Notes under the pieces: model-generated | What the model was told of the DNA's origin: nothing | The model's database searches: none | What the model saw: the letters and a program-made list of their open reading frames with translations, nothing else | Translations under genes and position numbers: made by a program | Part shown: piece after piece, positions 39,770 through 48,134 of the stretch | Layout of the letters: each line of letters opens with the position of its first letter | Position numbering within the stretch: the first letter of the stretch is position 1 | Assembly (NCBI RefSeq): GCF_021379005.1 | Contig: NZ_CP075171.1 | Coordinates: forward strand, 2,356,001 to 2,420,000 | From: Leptodesmis sichuanensis A121 | GTDB lineage: Bacteria; Cyanobacteriota; Cyanobacteriia; Leptolyngbyales; Leptolyngbyaceae | Reading direction: 5' to 3' | Length of the DNA stretch: 64,000 nt

Positions 39770-41704
39770 TTAGTTCATCTCTTCAACACTCGCGGTCAAC
39801 CCCTGGCTTATTAAGGTACTGGCAAGTTGATCCGCCCTGGAGCGATCGCTAAATGCTCCAGCCTGCATCATAGATTTTCCCTTATAAGAAATTGGAAACG
39901 CTTCTGGTACGATCGATCGCACCTGAGTCTGTTGCGTATCGTCGGTTGCGGCAACCACAACCCGGTAACGCACGATCGTACCGGTAGAGGCTGCAGGTGC
40001 GGCAGCTAAGGATTTAGTGGAAACGGAAGCCGCACTGCCTGTTGTGTAAACCTTTGGCATCCCACTGATATTTCCCAAAGGAATATCAGAACTGGGAACT
40101 GGCAGGATGCTGACTGCTTGCACGGGCGGACGGGGAGTCGTGGGCGTGCTTGGGGTAGGATTTACCATCCTGGCGGGGGCAGGCGTGACGGTGCCGCTTT
40201 CTGGCGGGGGAACTGGAATCGGAATTGCCGCTGCTTGCTCTGAAGGATTGGCAAGTGGGCCTCCTGTTGGGAAAGTAGATTCAGACCCGGTTGCCGTGGC
40301 TGGAACGGGAATGCGAATAGAACGACGAGAGGTCACCGCCTGGGTTGGCAAGGTTGAAACTGTAGCCGCCGTTGGTAAAGGAGCAGGAACGGGAGATCGC
40401 GACTTAGCCTGCTTAACAACTACCGTGGTTTCTGGAATTTCTCCTGAACTGGACGGTATAGGAGACTCAGCACTGGCTGGTTGGGAGAAATTATTGAGAC
40501 GTACCACTTGCATGGAGCGCGGTACTGAATTAGAAGCTGTGGGTTGTCCTGCGTTTCCTGGAATTGGGAAGGAGGCGGCTGTAATGCCGTTAGCAGGGGC
40601 GCTCGCCGTTTTAGCAGGCACAGGCGCGTTGGCTGACCGGGAGGGTTGAGCAGGTGCAGGAGTTGGGGGTTCAGAGCGAGAAACGGATGGCGGCTGTATA
40701 GGAGTTTCAGCTTTAGCTACTGGGGCGGTGGGTGTAGCCGTTGCTCCGGGTAGCTGAGTCCCAAAGGGAATGGTGGAAGTTGCCGTAGTTGAAGACGGCA
40801 TTACAGTAGAAGCAGGGTTTGTCAACTCATTCTGCTCGTTATTTTCAATGGAGTTGTTCCCCAGTGTTGGGCGAGCCTGACCCTGCAGGACAATAGCCAT
40901 TTTGTTGCGAGTAATCCGATTGCCGATGATTTCAGGGATGGCGCGATCGCGCACTAGAATTGCAGTGCCTGTTTGTTCAAAGATGTTGTCCTGTACAGAG
41001 GGTCGGGCCGTATTCTGAACCCGAATTCCAACATCATCGTTCTGATAGAAGAAATTATTACGAATCACAGGGGCGCTATTCCCCGTTACCACAATGCCAC
41101 CCTCTTTGCTTCCCTGAAAGGTGTTGTTGGTCAGGGTTGGGTTGCTGAATTCAACCTGGATACCATACCCTGTGGGATTGGTAATCGTGACCCCAGACAG
41201 AGTAGAGTAATTGGCACCTCCCAAAATGGTGATACTACGACGGGCAGAACTGGGGCCAGAGAACCAGCCACCTCCCCGAATCACCACATCCTGTCCCCGA
41301 TTTTCAGGATTTCCCTGAATCGTCATCCGAGGTCGTAGCGTAATCGGAAACACTTCTCCGGTTTCCACGCTGTAAGTACCCGGTGCGAGTTGAATCATAC
41401 TGTTGGGCTGGGCAACCTGGAGAGCCTGGGTAATCGTTTTGAAGGGAGCACGATCGCTGCCGTCTCCAGTACTGTCATTGCCAGTCACCGGATTGACATA
41501 TAACACAGGATGGGCGGTTGCATTTTCGGTAGACTGAGCCAGCCGGAACGGTACTTGAGACGGTAGGATGATTTGGGCAATAGCTCCAGAGCTACCACAA
41601 CTGACAGCAATGCTAGTGATCAGTCCGATCCTGAGCCAAACCGATAATTGGGATAAGGGATGATTGCAAGCAGGTTGAATCCGATGCTGGATCAGTTGAT
41701 ACAT
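39770..41704 (-). CDS. Exported parallel beta-helix (DUF1565) protein with C-terminal SPOR domain
   Basis: This protein of about 644 residues has a signal-type N-terminus (LSVWLRIGLITSIAVSCGSSGAIAQ). A DUF1565/right-handed beta-helix region follows (YVNPVTGNDSTGDGSDRAPFKTITQAL, then repeated NTF/NNFF/DNIF/GNRI coils). After that come a disordered Pro/Ala/Ser/Thr linker of about 250 residues and a C-terminal SPOR-like repeat (YKGKSMMQAGAFSDRSRADQLASTLISQG). SPOR domains bind denuded peptidoglycan, so it is probably periplasmic and wall-associated. The frame also offers starts at 41764 and 41773; 41704 gives the best signal peptide and leaves room for a promoter. Confidence 0.82.
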   Translation of the reverse strand: MYQLIQHRIQPACNHPLSQLSVWLRIGLITSIAVSCGSSGAIAQIILPSQVPFRLAQSTENATAHPVLYVNPVTGNDSTGDGSDRAPFKTITQALQVAQPNSMIQLAPGTYSVETGEVFPITLRPRMTIQGNPENRGQDVVIRGGGWFSGPSSARRSITILGGANYSTLSGVTITNPTGYGIQVEFSNPTLTNNTFQGSKEGGIVVTGNSAPVIRNNFFYQNDDVGIRVQNTARPSVQDNIFEQTGTAILVRDRAIPEIIGNRITRNKMAIVLQGQARPTLGNNSIENNEQNELTNPASTVMPSSTTATSTIPFGTQLPGATATPTAPVAKAETPIQPPSVSRSEPPTPAPAQPSRSANAPVPAKTASAPANGITAASFPIPGNAGQPTASNSVPRSMQVVRLNNFSQPASAESPIPSSSGEIPETTVVVKQAKSRSPVPAPLPTAATVSTLPTQAVTSRRSIRIPVPATATGSESTFPTGGPLANPSEQAAAIPIPVPPPESGTVTPAPARMVNPTPSTPTTPRPPVQAVSILPVPSSDIPLGNISGMPKVYTTGSAASVSTKSLAAAPAASTGTIVRYRVVVAATDDTQQTQVRSIVPEAFPISYKGKSMMQAGAFSDRSRADQLASTLISQGLTASVEEMN

Positions 41705-41762
41705 TGGTGCTGCCCTTAAACTCAATGTTTTTCTCGTTCGCAGGAACGTTGCTGGAATTTTC

Positions 41763-42917
41763 ATGGAAAGCACGTCCAGGAGCGATTCCGTTGTACTCCA
41801 TTTAGCAGAAGTTGAAGCACTAATTTTTCCTGTGGATAAGGTTGTTGAAATGCCCGATCGCCCGAATCATCGATTTGTTCAACCCGCGCTGTATCGCATT
41901 CTGGATGCCAATTTAGATCGCGCCCGTGAAGGCTTGCGGGTGATTGAAGAATGGTGCCGTTTTGCGCTGGACGATGCAACCCTGGTGGAAGCGTGTAAAG
42001 CCCTGCGACAGGAGATAGCCCACTGGCACACCTCAGAATTACGAGCCGCCAGAGACACGCCCGATGATGTGGGTACGGATTTAACCCATCCGGATGAAGC
42101 CACGCGATCGGATGTGCAGCAGGTGCTTCAGGCCAATCTCTGTCGCATCCAGGAAGCTTTAAGGGTGCTGGAAGAATACGGCAAGGTATATCACCCGGAG
42201 ATGGGCGCGGCCTGCAAACAAATGCGGTATCGAATTTACACCCTGGAAAGTACGTTGATGGTGTATGAGCGGCATCAGAAGCTGAAGGATGCTCGACTGT
42301 ATTTAGTGACTTCTCCCTCAGACACTTTATTCGCCACTGTGGAAGCTGCTTTGCAGGGTGGCCTAACTCTGGTGCAATACCGGGATAAGGAGTCAGAGGA
42401 TCTGGTACGCCTGGAACGGGCCGCCAAGTTGTGTAACCTGTGCCATCAGTATCAAGCACTGTTTATTGTCAACGATCGCGTCGATCTGGCCTTAGCTGTG
42501 AATGCGGATGGAGTCCATCTGGGCCAGCAAGACATTCCCCTTTCCTTAGCGAGACAGTTGTTAGGAAGCCAGCGAATCATTGGCCGCTCCACCAAGAACC
42601 CGGAGGAGATGCAACGAGCGATTCAAGAAGGGGCTGATTATATCGGTGTGGGGCCAGTCTATGAGACTCCAACAAAAGCAGGACGGGCGGCGGCGGGTCT
42701 GGACTATGTTCGATACGCCGTGGATCACGCGACGATTCCCTGGTTTGCGATCGGCGGTATTGACCTGACCAATCTAGCTGAAGTGCTGGCCGCCGGAGCG
42801 GAACGGGTTGCCGTTGTCCGAGCTATCATGCAGGCGGAATCTCCTACCTCGGCAACACAATCCTTTTTAGACAGGCTCACCCTTAAATTGGGCCGCAGAT
42901 CGCCTTTGCTGCAGTAG
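41763..42917 (+). CDS. thiE: Thiamine phosphate synthase with N-terminal extension
   Basis: ThiE joins the pyrimidine and thiazole phosphates to make thiamine monophosphate. The 384-residue protein has a helical N-terminal domain of about 175 residues (ILDANLDRAREGLRVIEEWCRF, QANLCRIQEALRVLEEYGK) typical of cyanobacteria. The ThiE barrel follows with LTLVQYRDKE, NDRVDLALAVNADGVHLGQ, GRSTKNPEEM, GADYIGVGPVYETPTKAG and WFAIGGI. A second in-frame ATG at 41850 (MPDRPNH) is a plausible start. Divergent from the SPOR-domain gene; no thiamine riboswitch was seen upstream. Confidence 0.97.
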   Translation: MESTSRSDSVVLHLAEVEALIFPVDKVVEMPDRPNHRFVQPALYRILDANLDRAREGLRVIEEWCRFALDDATLVEACKALRQEIAHWHTSELRAARDTPDDVGTDLTHPDEATRSDVQQVLQANLCRIQEALRVLEEYGKVYHPEMGAACKQMRYRIYTLESTLMVYERHQKLKDARLYLVTSPSDTLFATVEAALQGGLTLVQYRDKESEDLVRLERAAKLCNLCHQYQALFIVNDRVDLALAVNADGVHLGQQDIPLSLARQLLGSQRIIGRSTKNPEEMQRAIQEGADYIGVGPVYETPTKAGRAAAGLDYVRYAVDHATIPWFAIGGIDLTNLAEVLAAGAERVAVVRAIMQAESPTSATQSFLDRLTLKLGRRSPLLQ

Positions 42918-43059
42918 CGTCGTCCTGTCTCATTTTTTTTGAAGGCAGATATTATGGCGTAGTCATCACCTAAACTGAGTATAAAAGCCTTTATCACTAT
43001 GCCTGACTGTACAGGAAGGGCGGAAAACCAAGGGCGATGCGACACTAATCAGGAGTAGT

Positions 43060-44139
43060 ATGACGAACCTAACTTCCAGAGTGATTCACCGAGCAATGTC
43101 TGGCATACTGGCCACGACCCTGCTTGGGGTTGTCCTGCTGCAACCTGCTGCGAATGCTTGTACCCGTATTCTCTGGAATAACAATAAGCTTGCCGTCGTG
43201 GTCGGGCGAACGATGGACTGGCCTGAATCGACTCAGCCGATCCTGACTGTTTTTCCGCGAGGGATGAAACGAGACGGCGGACTACTGGCATCTGAGGTAG
43301 TGGTGAAGGAGAACCCGGCTCGCTGGACTTCTAAGTACGGTAGCGTTGTTACGACTGCCTATGGAGTGGGCACGGTCGATGGGTTGAATGAAAAAGGCTT
43401 GGGAGTCCATCTGCTTTACTTAAAAGCGACTGATTTTGGGCCACGGGATGTCAGTAAGGCAGGACTTCAGGCCGGACTCTGGGGACAGTATCTGTTGGAC
43501 AACGCCGCTACGGTGAAAGAAGCCCTGGAACTCATGCAAAAGATTCAACCTGTGATGGTCACTTATCAGGGAATTAAAGCAACGTTGCATCTGTCGATTG
43601 AGGATGCCAGTGGAGATTCAGCCATCATCGAATATGTCAATGGGAAACCCCAGGTACACCACGGGCGTGAGTTCCTCGTCATGACCAACGACCCCCCTTA
43701 TGAGGAGCAGTTAGCCCTGCTGAAGAAATGGGAGTTAGACTTTGCGAATGCCACTCGCCAAACCATGCTACCGGGCAACGTTGACCCCAGTCATCGCTTT
43801 GTTCGAGCCACGTATTTCGAGCGCTTTTTACCTGAACCGAAAAACCAGCAGGAAGCGATCGCGGGTATTCTGGCGATCGCCCGGAATGTCTCTGTTCCCT
43901 TCGGTGCGCCTAACAACGCTCCCGGCACTCTCTACAATACCGAGTATCGAACGGCGATCGACCTCACTAACAAGCGTTATTTCTTCGAGTTGTCCACCAG
44001 TCCCAACGTGGTTTGGCTCGATCTGGCCCAGTTCAATCTCAACCCTGGTGCCCCTGTCATGGTGCTTAACCCAGACAACATTGCCCTATCAGGAAACGTG
44101 ACAACAAAGTTCCAGAAGGCTCTAAAAGCCCCATTCTGA
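43060..44139 (+). CDS. Exported Ntn hydrolase, choloylglycine hydrolase/penicillin V acylase family
   Basis: The 359-residue protein has a clear signal peptide (MSGILATTLLGVVLLQPAANA) directly followed by CTRILWNNN, so cleavage before Cys34 would expose the N-terminal nucleophile characteristic of this family. Further family motifs are VVVGRTMDWP, VDGLNEKGLGVHLLYL, and late FVRATYFERF and GTLYNTEYRTAIDLTNKRYFF with a conserved Asn/Arg. It cleaves linear amide bonds. In bacteria these enzymes act on bile salts, penicillin V or acyl-homoserine lactones; the substrate here is unknown, but location is periplasmic or extracellular. Confidence 0.9.
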   Translation: MTNLTSRVIHRAMSGILATTLLGVVLLQPAANACTRILWNNNKLAVVVGRTMDWPESTQPILTVFPRGMKRDGGLLASEVVVKENPARWTSKYGSVVTTAYGVGTVDGLNEKGLGVHLLYLKATDFGPRDVSKAGLQAGLWGQYLLDNAATVKEALELMQKIQPVMVTYQGIKATLHLSIEDASGDSAIIEYVNGKPQVHHGREFLVMTNDPPYEEQLALLKKWELDFANATRQTMLPGNVDPSHRFVRATYFERFLPEPKNQQEAIAGILAIARNVSVPFGAPNNAPGTLYNTEYRTAIDLTNKRYFFELSTSPNVVWLDLAQFNLNPGAPVMVLNPDNIALSGNVTTKFQKALKAPF

Positions 44140-44182
44140 GGGAATTCAAAATTCAAAAGGAATGGCTCCTGGCAATAGTTCC

Positions 44183-44299
44183 ATGCCACAATCAACTTAT
44201 TCAGTCGCAATTTTTTCTGCGATTTTAATAAGCTCTGGACTGGTTATGGTTCTCACCCTCTACAAGTGGACACTGGATCGGTTCCAGATGTGGTGGTAG
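44183..44299 (+). CDS. Possible small single-pass membrane protein
   Basis: A 38-residue ORF reads as a short polar start, one hydrophobic helix (VAIFSAILISSGLVMVLTL) and an aromatic tail YKWTLDRFQMWW. The layout resembles small membrane proteins of photosynthetic complexes, but I recognise no named family. The ribosome binding site is weak. It lies 43 bp after the Ntn hydrolase gene on the same strand. Confidence 0.4.
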   Translation: MPQSTYSVAIFSAILISSGLVMVLTLYKWTLDRFQMWW

Positions 44300-44363
44300 A
44301 CGTGCGACGGTTATTTAGCTAGCCGCTCTTGAAGTAGGAAACTTTTTCTAATACGCCCACTTT

Positions 44364-44819
44364 CTAATACGCCCACTCGGCAAACCAGGAAATGGCGACT
44401 CCCAGAACAGAACCGGCAATCACTTGAAAGGGAGTGTGGCCCAGGAGTTCCTTTAGGCGGGCTTCTGAGAGTTGGTGATCGCCTTCAAAAAATTCGTCGA
44501 TGATCTGGTTGAGCACACGAGCCTGTTTACCTGCGGCCTGCCGCACGCCTGCTGCATCGTACATGACGATCGCCGCAAACACCACCGCGATCGCAAATTC
44601 AGGACTGGCCCAGCCAAGGGTTTGACCGACTCCAGCCGCGAGGGCAGTCACAAACGCAGAATGAGCACTGGGCATTCCGCCTGTTTCGACTAGGGCGCGG
44701 ATGTTGAGTTTGCCATTTTTGGCCAGGTCAACGGCAATTTTGAGTGCTTGAGCTATTAAACAGGCTGCAATTGCAACCAGCAGCACCTGGTTGTGAAGAA
44801 TGTCGCCAAAGTCCTGCAT
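44364..44819 (-). CDS. Divergent PAP2 family membrane protein
   Basis: This protein of about 151 residues belongs to the divergent PAP2 (DUF212) group, putative lipid-phosphate phosphatases. It has hydrophobic helices (VLLVAIAACLIAQALKIAV and two more) and the conserved VETGGMPSAHSAFVTALA plus YDAAGVRQAAGKQA motifs. The frame extends to 44888, but the ATG at 44819 (MQDFGDILHN) gives the standard N-terminus. It lies downstream of folD and crtE on the same strand, a common cyanobacterial arrangement. Confidence 0.9.
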   Translation of the reverse strand: MQDFGDILHNQVLLVAIAACLIAQALKIAVDLAKNGKLNIRALVETGGMPSAHSAFVTALAAGVGQTLGWASPEFAIAVVFAAIVMYDAAGVRQAAGKQARVLNQIIDEFFEGDHQLSEARLKELLGHTPFQVIAGSVLGVAISWFAEWAY

Positions 44820-44929
44820 GGTTTTTGAGGGGGATAAGAAAGTCAGTTTGAGCAAAAATAAAAAGTTTGGTGGGCCAGCGGAGGGCAAGATGAGCGATCA
44901 GGAGCAGTGCTGGAATCCAGCTTACAGGT

Positions 44930-45856
44930 TTAATGGGTACGGGATGTAATAAATTCAGCCAGGGCAATCAGGGGAGTAGCTTTGTCACCGAACTCAGCTA
45001 ATTCTGCTTTGGCCCCCGCAATTAAATGCTCAGCCTGCCGACGGGATTCCTCCAGGCCCCAAATACTGGGATAAGTTGCCTTTTGAGCTTGCAAATCCTT
45101 ACCTGCCGTTTTACCCAACTCTTCTTGAGTGGCGGTGATATCGAGAATGTCATCCACAATTTGGAAGGCCAGCCCAATGTTTTGAGCATATCGGGATAAG
45201 CGTTGCAAATCGGCTTCAGGCGCACCCGCCAGCACGGCCCCGGAGGTGACGGAGGCTTCCAGCAGAGCGGCTGTTTTGTGGTTATGAATGAAGTTGAGCG
45301 TTTCGAGGGAGACATTCGGCTTGCCCTCGCAGTCCAGATCCACGATTTGGCCACCCACCAATCCGGCGGCACCTACGGCTCGGCCCAGCATAGCCACCAC
45401 CTTGAGCAGGCGATCGGCGGGAACATGTTGGGTTTCAACGGCAACATGCTCAAAGGCATAAGCCAGCAGACCATCGCCAGCGAGAATTGCCACATCTTCA
45501 CCAAAAACCTTATGGTTTGTGAGTTTGCCCCGTCGGTAGTCATCGTTATCCATCGCGGGCAAATCATCGTGAATCAGAGACATGGTGTGGATCATTTCCA
45601 GGGCACAGGCCGTTGGCAGGGCCATTTCCACAGTGCCTCCAGTCAGTTCGCAGGTAGCCAGACACAGGATAGGACGCAGTCGTTTCCCACCAGCCATCAG
45701 GGAGTAGCGCATGGCTTCGTAGATTTTTTCGGGATACACCACAGGCAGGGAGCGATCGAGGGCTGCTTCCACGATCGCTTGCCGTTCCGCTAAATAGGTC
45801 GCCAGGTCGAAACTGATTCCTGTTTGAGCCGTCGGTTTGTTATCTATGACTACCAT
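44930..45856 (-). CDS. crtE: Geranylgeranyl diphosphate synthase
   Basis: CrtE condenses isopentenyl diphosphate with allylic diphosphates to make GGPP for carotenoids, phytol and quinone side chains. The 308-residue protein has GGKRLRP, the first Asp-rich motif DDLPAMDND, the lysine region NHKVFGE and the second Asp-rich motif QIVDDILD. The start at 45856 (MVVIDNK) follows GGGAGG and AGGA; an upstream in-frame Met at 45874 is less likely. Neighbours folD and PAP2 support the assignment. Confidence 0.97.
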   Translation of the reverse strand: MVVIDNKPTAQTGISFDLATYLAERQAIVEAALDRSLPVVYPEKIYEAMRYSLMAGGKRLRPILCLATCELTGGTVEMALPTACALEMIHTMSLIHDDLPAMDNDDYRRGKLTNHKVFGEDVAILAGDGLLAYAFEHVAVETQHVPADRLLKVVAMLGRAVGAAGLVGGQIVDLDCEGKPNVSLETLNFIHNHKTAALLEASVTSGAVLAGAPEADLQRLSRYAQNIGLAFQIVDDILDITATQEELGKTAGKDLQAQKATYPSIWGLEESRRQAEHLIAGAKAELAEFGDKATPLIALAEFITSRTH

Positions 45857-45948
45857 TCCTGTTTGCCTCCCCACGAACAGTACCTATTCCTCATCATTTT
45901 AAGGAGCTTTCTGCACACATCGAACATGAAAATCGAACATGAAGTTCG

Positions 45949-46824
45949 TTACGAACGTCGTTGGTGATAGCTCTGAACGGTGTTACTTAGCAGCATGGCA
46001 ACGGTCATGGGGCCGATTCCACCAGGAACTGGGGTAATAAACTCAGCCACCTGTCGCACTGCCTCAAATTCCACATCACCCACTAAATAGGATTTCCCTT
46101 CGTAGTCAGTAATGCGGTTGATGCCAACGTCAATCACTGTAGCCCCTGGTTTCACCATATCCGCCGTGATCAAGCCGGGCCGTCCAATGGCAGCAATCAG
46201 AATATCGGCGCTACTGGCGATCGCAGCCAGATTCTGAGTTTTGGAATGAGCGATCGTCACGGTTGCATCCGCTTCCAGCAGTAATAATGCCTGGGGTTTG
46301 CCCACCAAAATACTGCGGCCAATTACCACCGCATGCTTCCCTTTGGGATCGATTTGATACTCCTGCAACAGCCGCATCACTCCAGCGGGTGTGCAACTGC
46401 GCAGACCCGGTTCTCCTCGCACCAGGCGACCCATGTTCACCGGATGTAAGCCGTCCACATCTTTACTGGGATCAATCTGATTCAGCAACGCTACAGAATC
46501 CAAATGATCCGGGAGCGGCAGTTGCACGAGAATGCCATCCACGCGATCGTCCTGGTTGAGAGCCTGAATCGCTTGTTCCACCTCAGCCTGCGTCGTTTCA
46601 GTGGGAAACTGTCGCCCAAAGGAGGCAATCCCCACCTTCTGACAGGCCCGCTCTTTATTGCGAACATAGGCGGCACTGGCCGGATTATCTCCCACCATCA
46701 GCACGGCTAAACCGGGAAGCCTCTGATTTTGCGCCTGGAGAGTTTGAATCTGCTGGGCCAATTCTTCCTGGATCCTTTGGGCCAGGGCTTTGCCATCAAG
46801 GAGTTGGGCAGTTTGAGAAGACAT
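45949..46824 (-). CDS. folD: Bifunctional methylenetetrahydrofolate dehydrogenase/cyclohydrolase
   Basis: FolD interconverts 5,10-methylene-, methenyl- and 10-formyl-tetrahydrofolate in one-carbon metabolism. The 291-residue protein has [23 protein letters not shown] with the catalytic Lys, [10 protein letters not shown], the dinucleotide-binding [12 protein letters not shown] and the C-terminal [15 protein letters not shown]. Length is standard. It is the first gene of the leftward folD-crtE-PAP2 group. Confidence 0.98.
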   Translation of the reverse strand: MSSQTAQLLDGKALAQRIQEELAQQIQTLQAQNQRLPGLAVLMVGDNPASAAYVRNKERACQKVGIASFGRQFPTETTQAEVEQAIQALNQDDRVDGILVQLPLPDHLDSVALLNQIDPSKDVDGLHPVNMGRLVRGEPGLRSCTPAGVMRLLQEYQIDPKGKHAVVIGRSILVGKPQALLLLEADATVTIAHSKTQNLAAIASSADILIAAIGRPGLITADMVKPGATVIDVGINRITDYEGKSYLVGDVEFEAVRQVAEFITPVPGGIGPMTVAMLLSNTVQSYHQRRS

Positions 46825-46922
46825 GAATTCACAACGAAGATGAAATGTTTTCCAGATCGTGTCGTCTTTGCCAACACAGCGTTAAGCTGTCCATAAGTTT
46901 CGCAGATTCGCTGACGCTTGTG

Positions 46923-47315
46923 ATGCTGATTTTGAGACTTCCTGTTCCTAAACCTCTGGCGACCCTGCTCAAGCTTCAGTTGGTCGGATGGTTGTTGCTG
47001 CTACCGGTTGCGGGCTGTGGTCGTCCTGCAATTTCAGAATCGGGTGCCAGTCCTGCGGTTGAGGCGATCGCCATCCAGGATGCTTCATCCAAAGGAAAAG
47101 ATGCGATCGTCACCCTGAAAGGAACTGTTGGCGATCACGCTCCCCTACTGGGAGGAACCGTTTACGAACTGCAAGACTCAACTGGGAAAATCTGGGTACT
47201 CACCACAGGACAGGCTCCCGAAAAAGGCCAGGAAATTGTTGTGACAGGCACCCTGCGCTACAAAAGCATTCCGATCGCGGGTCAGGAGCAGGGATCGGTG
47301 TATATCGAACAGTAA
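46923..47315 (+). CDS. Lipoprotein with a small OB-like beta-barrel domain
   Basis: This protein of about 130 residues begins with a signal peptide and lipobox ending LPVAGC, so it is probably lipid-anchored in the plasma membrane. The mature part (AIVTLKGTVGDHAPLLGGTVYELQDSTGKIWVLTTGQAPEKGQEIVVTGTLRY) is a short beta-barrel resembling OB folds found in bacterial envelope proteins. The open frame begins at 46845, but the ATG at 46923 positions the signal peptide correctly. A GTAGAGACGTT palindrome begins just before the stop. Function is unknown. Confidence 0.78.
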   Translation: MLILRLPVPKPLATLLKLQLVGWLLLLPVAGCGRPAISESGASPAVEAIAIQDASSKGKDAIVTLKGTVGDHAPLLGGTVYELQDSTGKIWVLTTGQAPEKGQEIVVTGTLRYKSIPIAGQEQGSVYIEQ

Positions 47316-47340
47316 AGACGTTTCGCCGAAACGTCTCTAC
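47312..47340. repeat. Dispersed palindrome, GTAGAGACGTT type (copy 3)
   Basis: GTAAAGACGTTTC and GAAACGTCTCTAC form a hairpin between the converging lipoprotein and lipase genes. One base differs from the consensus arm. Same family as the copies at 18865 and 39207. Confidence 0.85.
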
Positions 47341-47343
47341 CCA

Positions 47344-48045
47344 TCACCCCTGCAACTCCTTCGCCCACTGTTCCAACAACCCCGGAGAGCCATACCAGAT
47401 GCGTCCGGCTTTAGGAGAATGGGTTGCACCTTCCACGATCCTGTTATCTGCCCCTTCTAAATGGGCCGCTGGGATGGGAGTAATGCCGTCTCCCCAACAG
47501 TCTCCCTGGCCACAGGTGAGTTTGTAGCTGCTGTAAGCTAACCAACTTCCCGGACGACGTTGCCCAAAAATCGCTTTCCCAGCCACGCAGACATACCGAA
47601 CATCGGAATAGAAGGCACCGGGATAGGTCTGGTTAACAAAATCCAGGTTTCGGCGAGTCCAGCGTTCCAGACTGGTATGAGGCGTTCCTAAAGTCACCAA
47701 TGTATTGACCAGGGAACGGGCGTTCCAGACACAGGCTTCCGTATCCGTGGGATGAATGCAGTAGGGTTTTTCCCCCAGATAGATGCGGGCCAGCCATCCT
47801 CCGGCGGAATGCCCTACCAGATTCACCTGAGCAGCACCGCTCTGCTGTAAAACCTGCTGCACGGTAGCATCGATCGCCCGCAGAATTGGAGTCACTGATC
47901 GCCCACCGAGCGTCGGAATCCAATCCTGCCAGCGCAGGGGCACGATCGTCGTGTCAATGCCCAGCTTTTGCAGGCTAGTTTGCAGGTTCTGATATGCGAT
48001 CGCCCCCGCCATATAACCCGGCAGAATAATGGTGGGTAATGCCAT
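47344..48045 (-). CDS. Alpha/beta-hydrolase fold lipase-like protein
   Basis: The protein has about 233 residues, with PTIILPGYMAGA as first strand, the nucleophile motif VNLVGHSAGGWLARIYLG, TLVTLGTPHTSLE, and a late GDGITPIPAAHLEGADNRIVEGATHSPK carrying Asp and His for the triad. No signal peptide is seen. The frame begins at 48051, but the second Met (MALPT) is equally likely. Substrates are unknown; some plant chloroplast lipases have a similar layout. Confidence 0.83.
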   Translation of the reverse strand: MALPTIILPGYMAGAIAYQNLQTSLQKLGIDTTIVPLRWQDWIPTLGGRSVTPILRAIDATVQQVLQQSGAAQVNLVGHSAGGWLARIYLGEKPYCIHPTDTEACVWNARSLVNTLVTLGTPHTSLERWTRRNLDFVNQTYPGAFYSDVRYVCVAGKAIFGQRRPGSWLAYSSYKLTCGQGDCWGDGITPIPAAHLEGADNRIVEGATHSPKAGRIWYGSPGLLEQWAKELQG

Positions 48046-48083
48046 AAGCAATCTGTTAAGAAATTTGAAGGTCTTCTTTCACT

Positions 48084-48121
48084 CTACTGGACTTTAGACT
48101 GAGAGGTTTAAAGTCCAGTAG
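48084..48121 (+). promoter_or_regulatory. Perfect 13-bp inverted repeat upstream of cobI
   Basis: CTACTGGACTTTA and TAAAGTCCAGTAG flank a 12-nt loop. The hairpin ends just before the cobI ribosome binding site (AGGAGG at about 48125). It could be an operator for a dimeric regulator or an RNA hairpin in the leader. It lacks the conserved parts of a cobalamin riboswitch. Confidence 0.7.
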
Positions 48122-48134
48122 AACAGGAGGATAG

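Noticed and set aside
40107-40649. 180-residue plus-strand ORF within the SPOR-domain gene
   Set aside because: It is the antisense of a Pro/Ala/Thr-rich linker, which yields Gly/Val/Ala-rich open frames by composition.
48052-48134. Cobalamin riboswitch upstream of cobI
   Set aside because: The region is only 83 bp and lacks the B12-box; only a simple perfect hairpin is present.
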